Below, in pieces: positions 5,703-5,814 of a stretch of DNA of 5,814 nt. The notes under the pieces were generated by a model, which was not told the DNA's origin, made no database searches, and saw nothing but the letters and a program-made list of their open reading frames with translations. Each line of letters opens with the position of its first letter. Position 1 is the stretch's first letter. A program made the position numbers and the translations under genes. Where the stretch lies: the NCBI GenBank assembly GCA_943333015.1, contig CALQRR010000122.1, positions 1 to 5,814 of the forward strand, read 5' to 3'. Origin of the DNA: Chitinophaga pinensis (GTDB lineage Bacteria; Bacteroidota; Bacteroidia; M30B66).

Positions 5703-5814
5703 CTAGGAGCGTTTGATGACACGTTTTACCAGATTCATCTTGGCATTATAAATCTGAATGGTATACACTCCGGGCATTTTATCTTTTAGGTTGATTTCAT
5801 AACCAGCCAGATCC
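5703..5814 (-). CDS. 3' end of a protein with a type IX secretion C-terminal sorting domain (partial)
   Basis: Only the last 36 codons are in the window; the gene continues past the right edge. The tail contains YEINLKDKMPGVYTIQIYNA and ends NLVKRVIKRS. The pattern of a 'leave Pro-Gly then Val-Tyr-x-(I/V)-x-(I/V)' strand, followed by a short turn and a basic final strand 'xxVxKRVIKxx', is that of type A Por secretion system sorting domains. These are cleaved after passage through the outer membrane by the type IX system. The protein is therefore probably large and secreted or cell-surface attached; its function cannot be told from this fragment. A terminator follows 23 nt after the TAG stop. 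The plain alternative, another beta-sandwich C-terminus, is less likely given the basic ending. Confidence 0.8.
   Translation of the reverse strand, partial: DLAGYEINLKDKMPGVYTIQIYNAKMNLVKRVIKRS

Overview
The window looks like a chromosomal segment of a member of the Bacteroidota, probably from the Flavobacteriia/Cryomorphaceae-like part of the phylum. Four things point there. There is a type-B succinate dehydrogenase/fumarate reductase operon whose proteins carry the phylum's characteristic sequence (SdhA N-terminus, 638 residues, single di-heme SdhC). A promoter ahead of it matches TTG-N20-TAnnTTTG. A lipoprotein has an acidic post-cysteine stretch typical of surface export. The gene end at the right edge reads as a type IX secretion C-terminal sorting tail. 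Shine-Dalgarno sequences are not evident, also as expected for this phylum.

Layout. 1-340: non-coding DNA made of two tandem units about 176 bp long, each holding two short palindromic hairpins (REP-like). 341-510: a GC-rich, stem-loop-rich stretch, without a convincing gene, that resembles a dispersed structured repeat. 525-549: intrinsic terminator of the sdh operon. 574-3967, minus strand: sdhC-sdhA-sdhB, transcribed right to left. 3968-4333: divergent intergenic region with the sdhC promoter, a palindrome inside its spacer, and a doubtful 41-codon ORF. 4334-5092, plus: lipoprotein of unknown function. 5262-5681, plus: stand-alone CheY-like receiver protein. 5643-5679: terminator that serves the convergent minus-strand gene but lies inside the receiver gene's 3' end. 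5703-5814, minus: 3' end of a T9SS-exported protein that continues past the window.

The three sdh genes together make one membrane enzyme. SdhA oxidises succinate to fumarate on covalent FAD, SdhB carries electrons through three iron-sulfur clusters, and SdhC anchors the complex and exchanges electrons with (mena)quinone through two hemes. The lipoprotein and receiver genes show no obvious functional link with the operon.

I do not see a clearly new biological system. The parts most worth a second look are the repeat region at the left (1-510), the palindrome/promoter arrangement upstream of sdhC, and the terminator embedded in the receiver gene. The core genes are ordinary.
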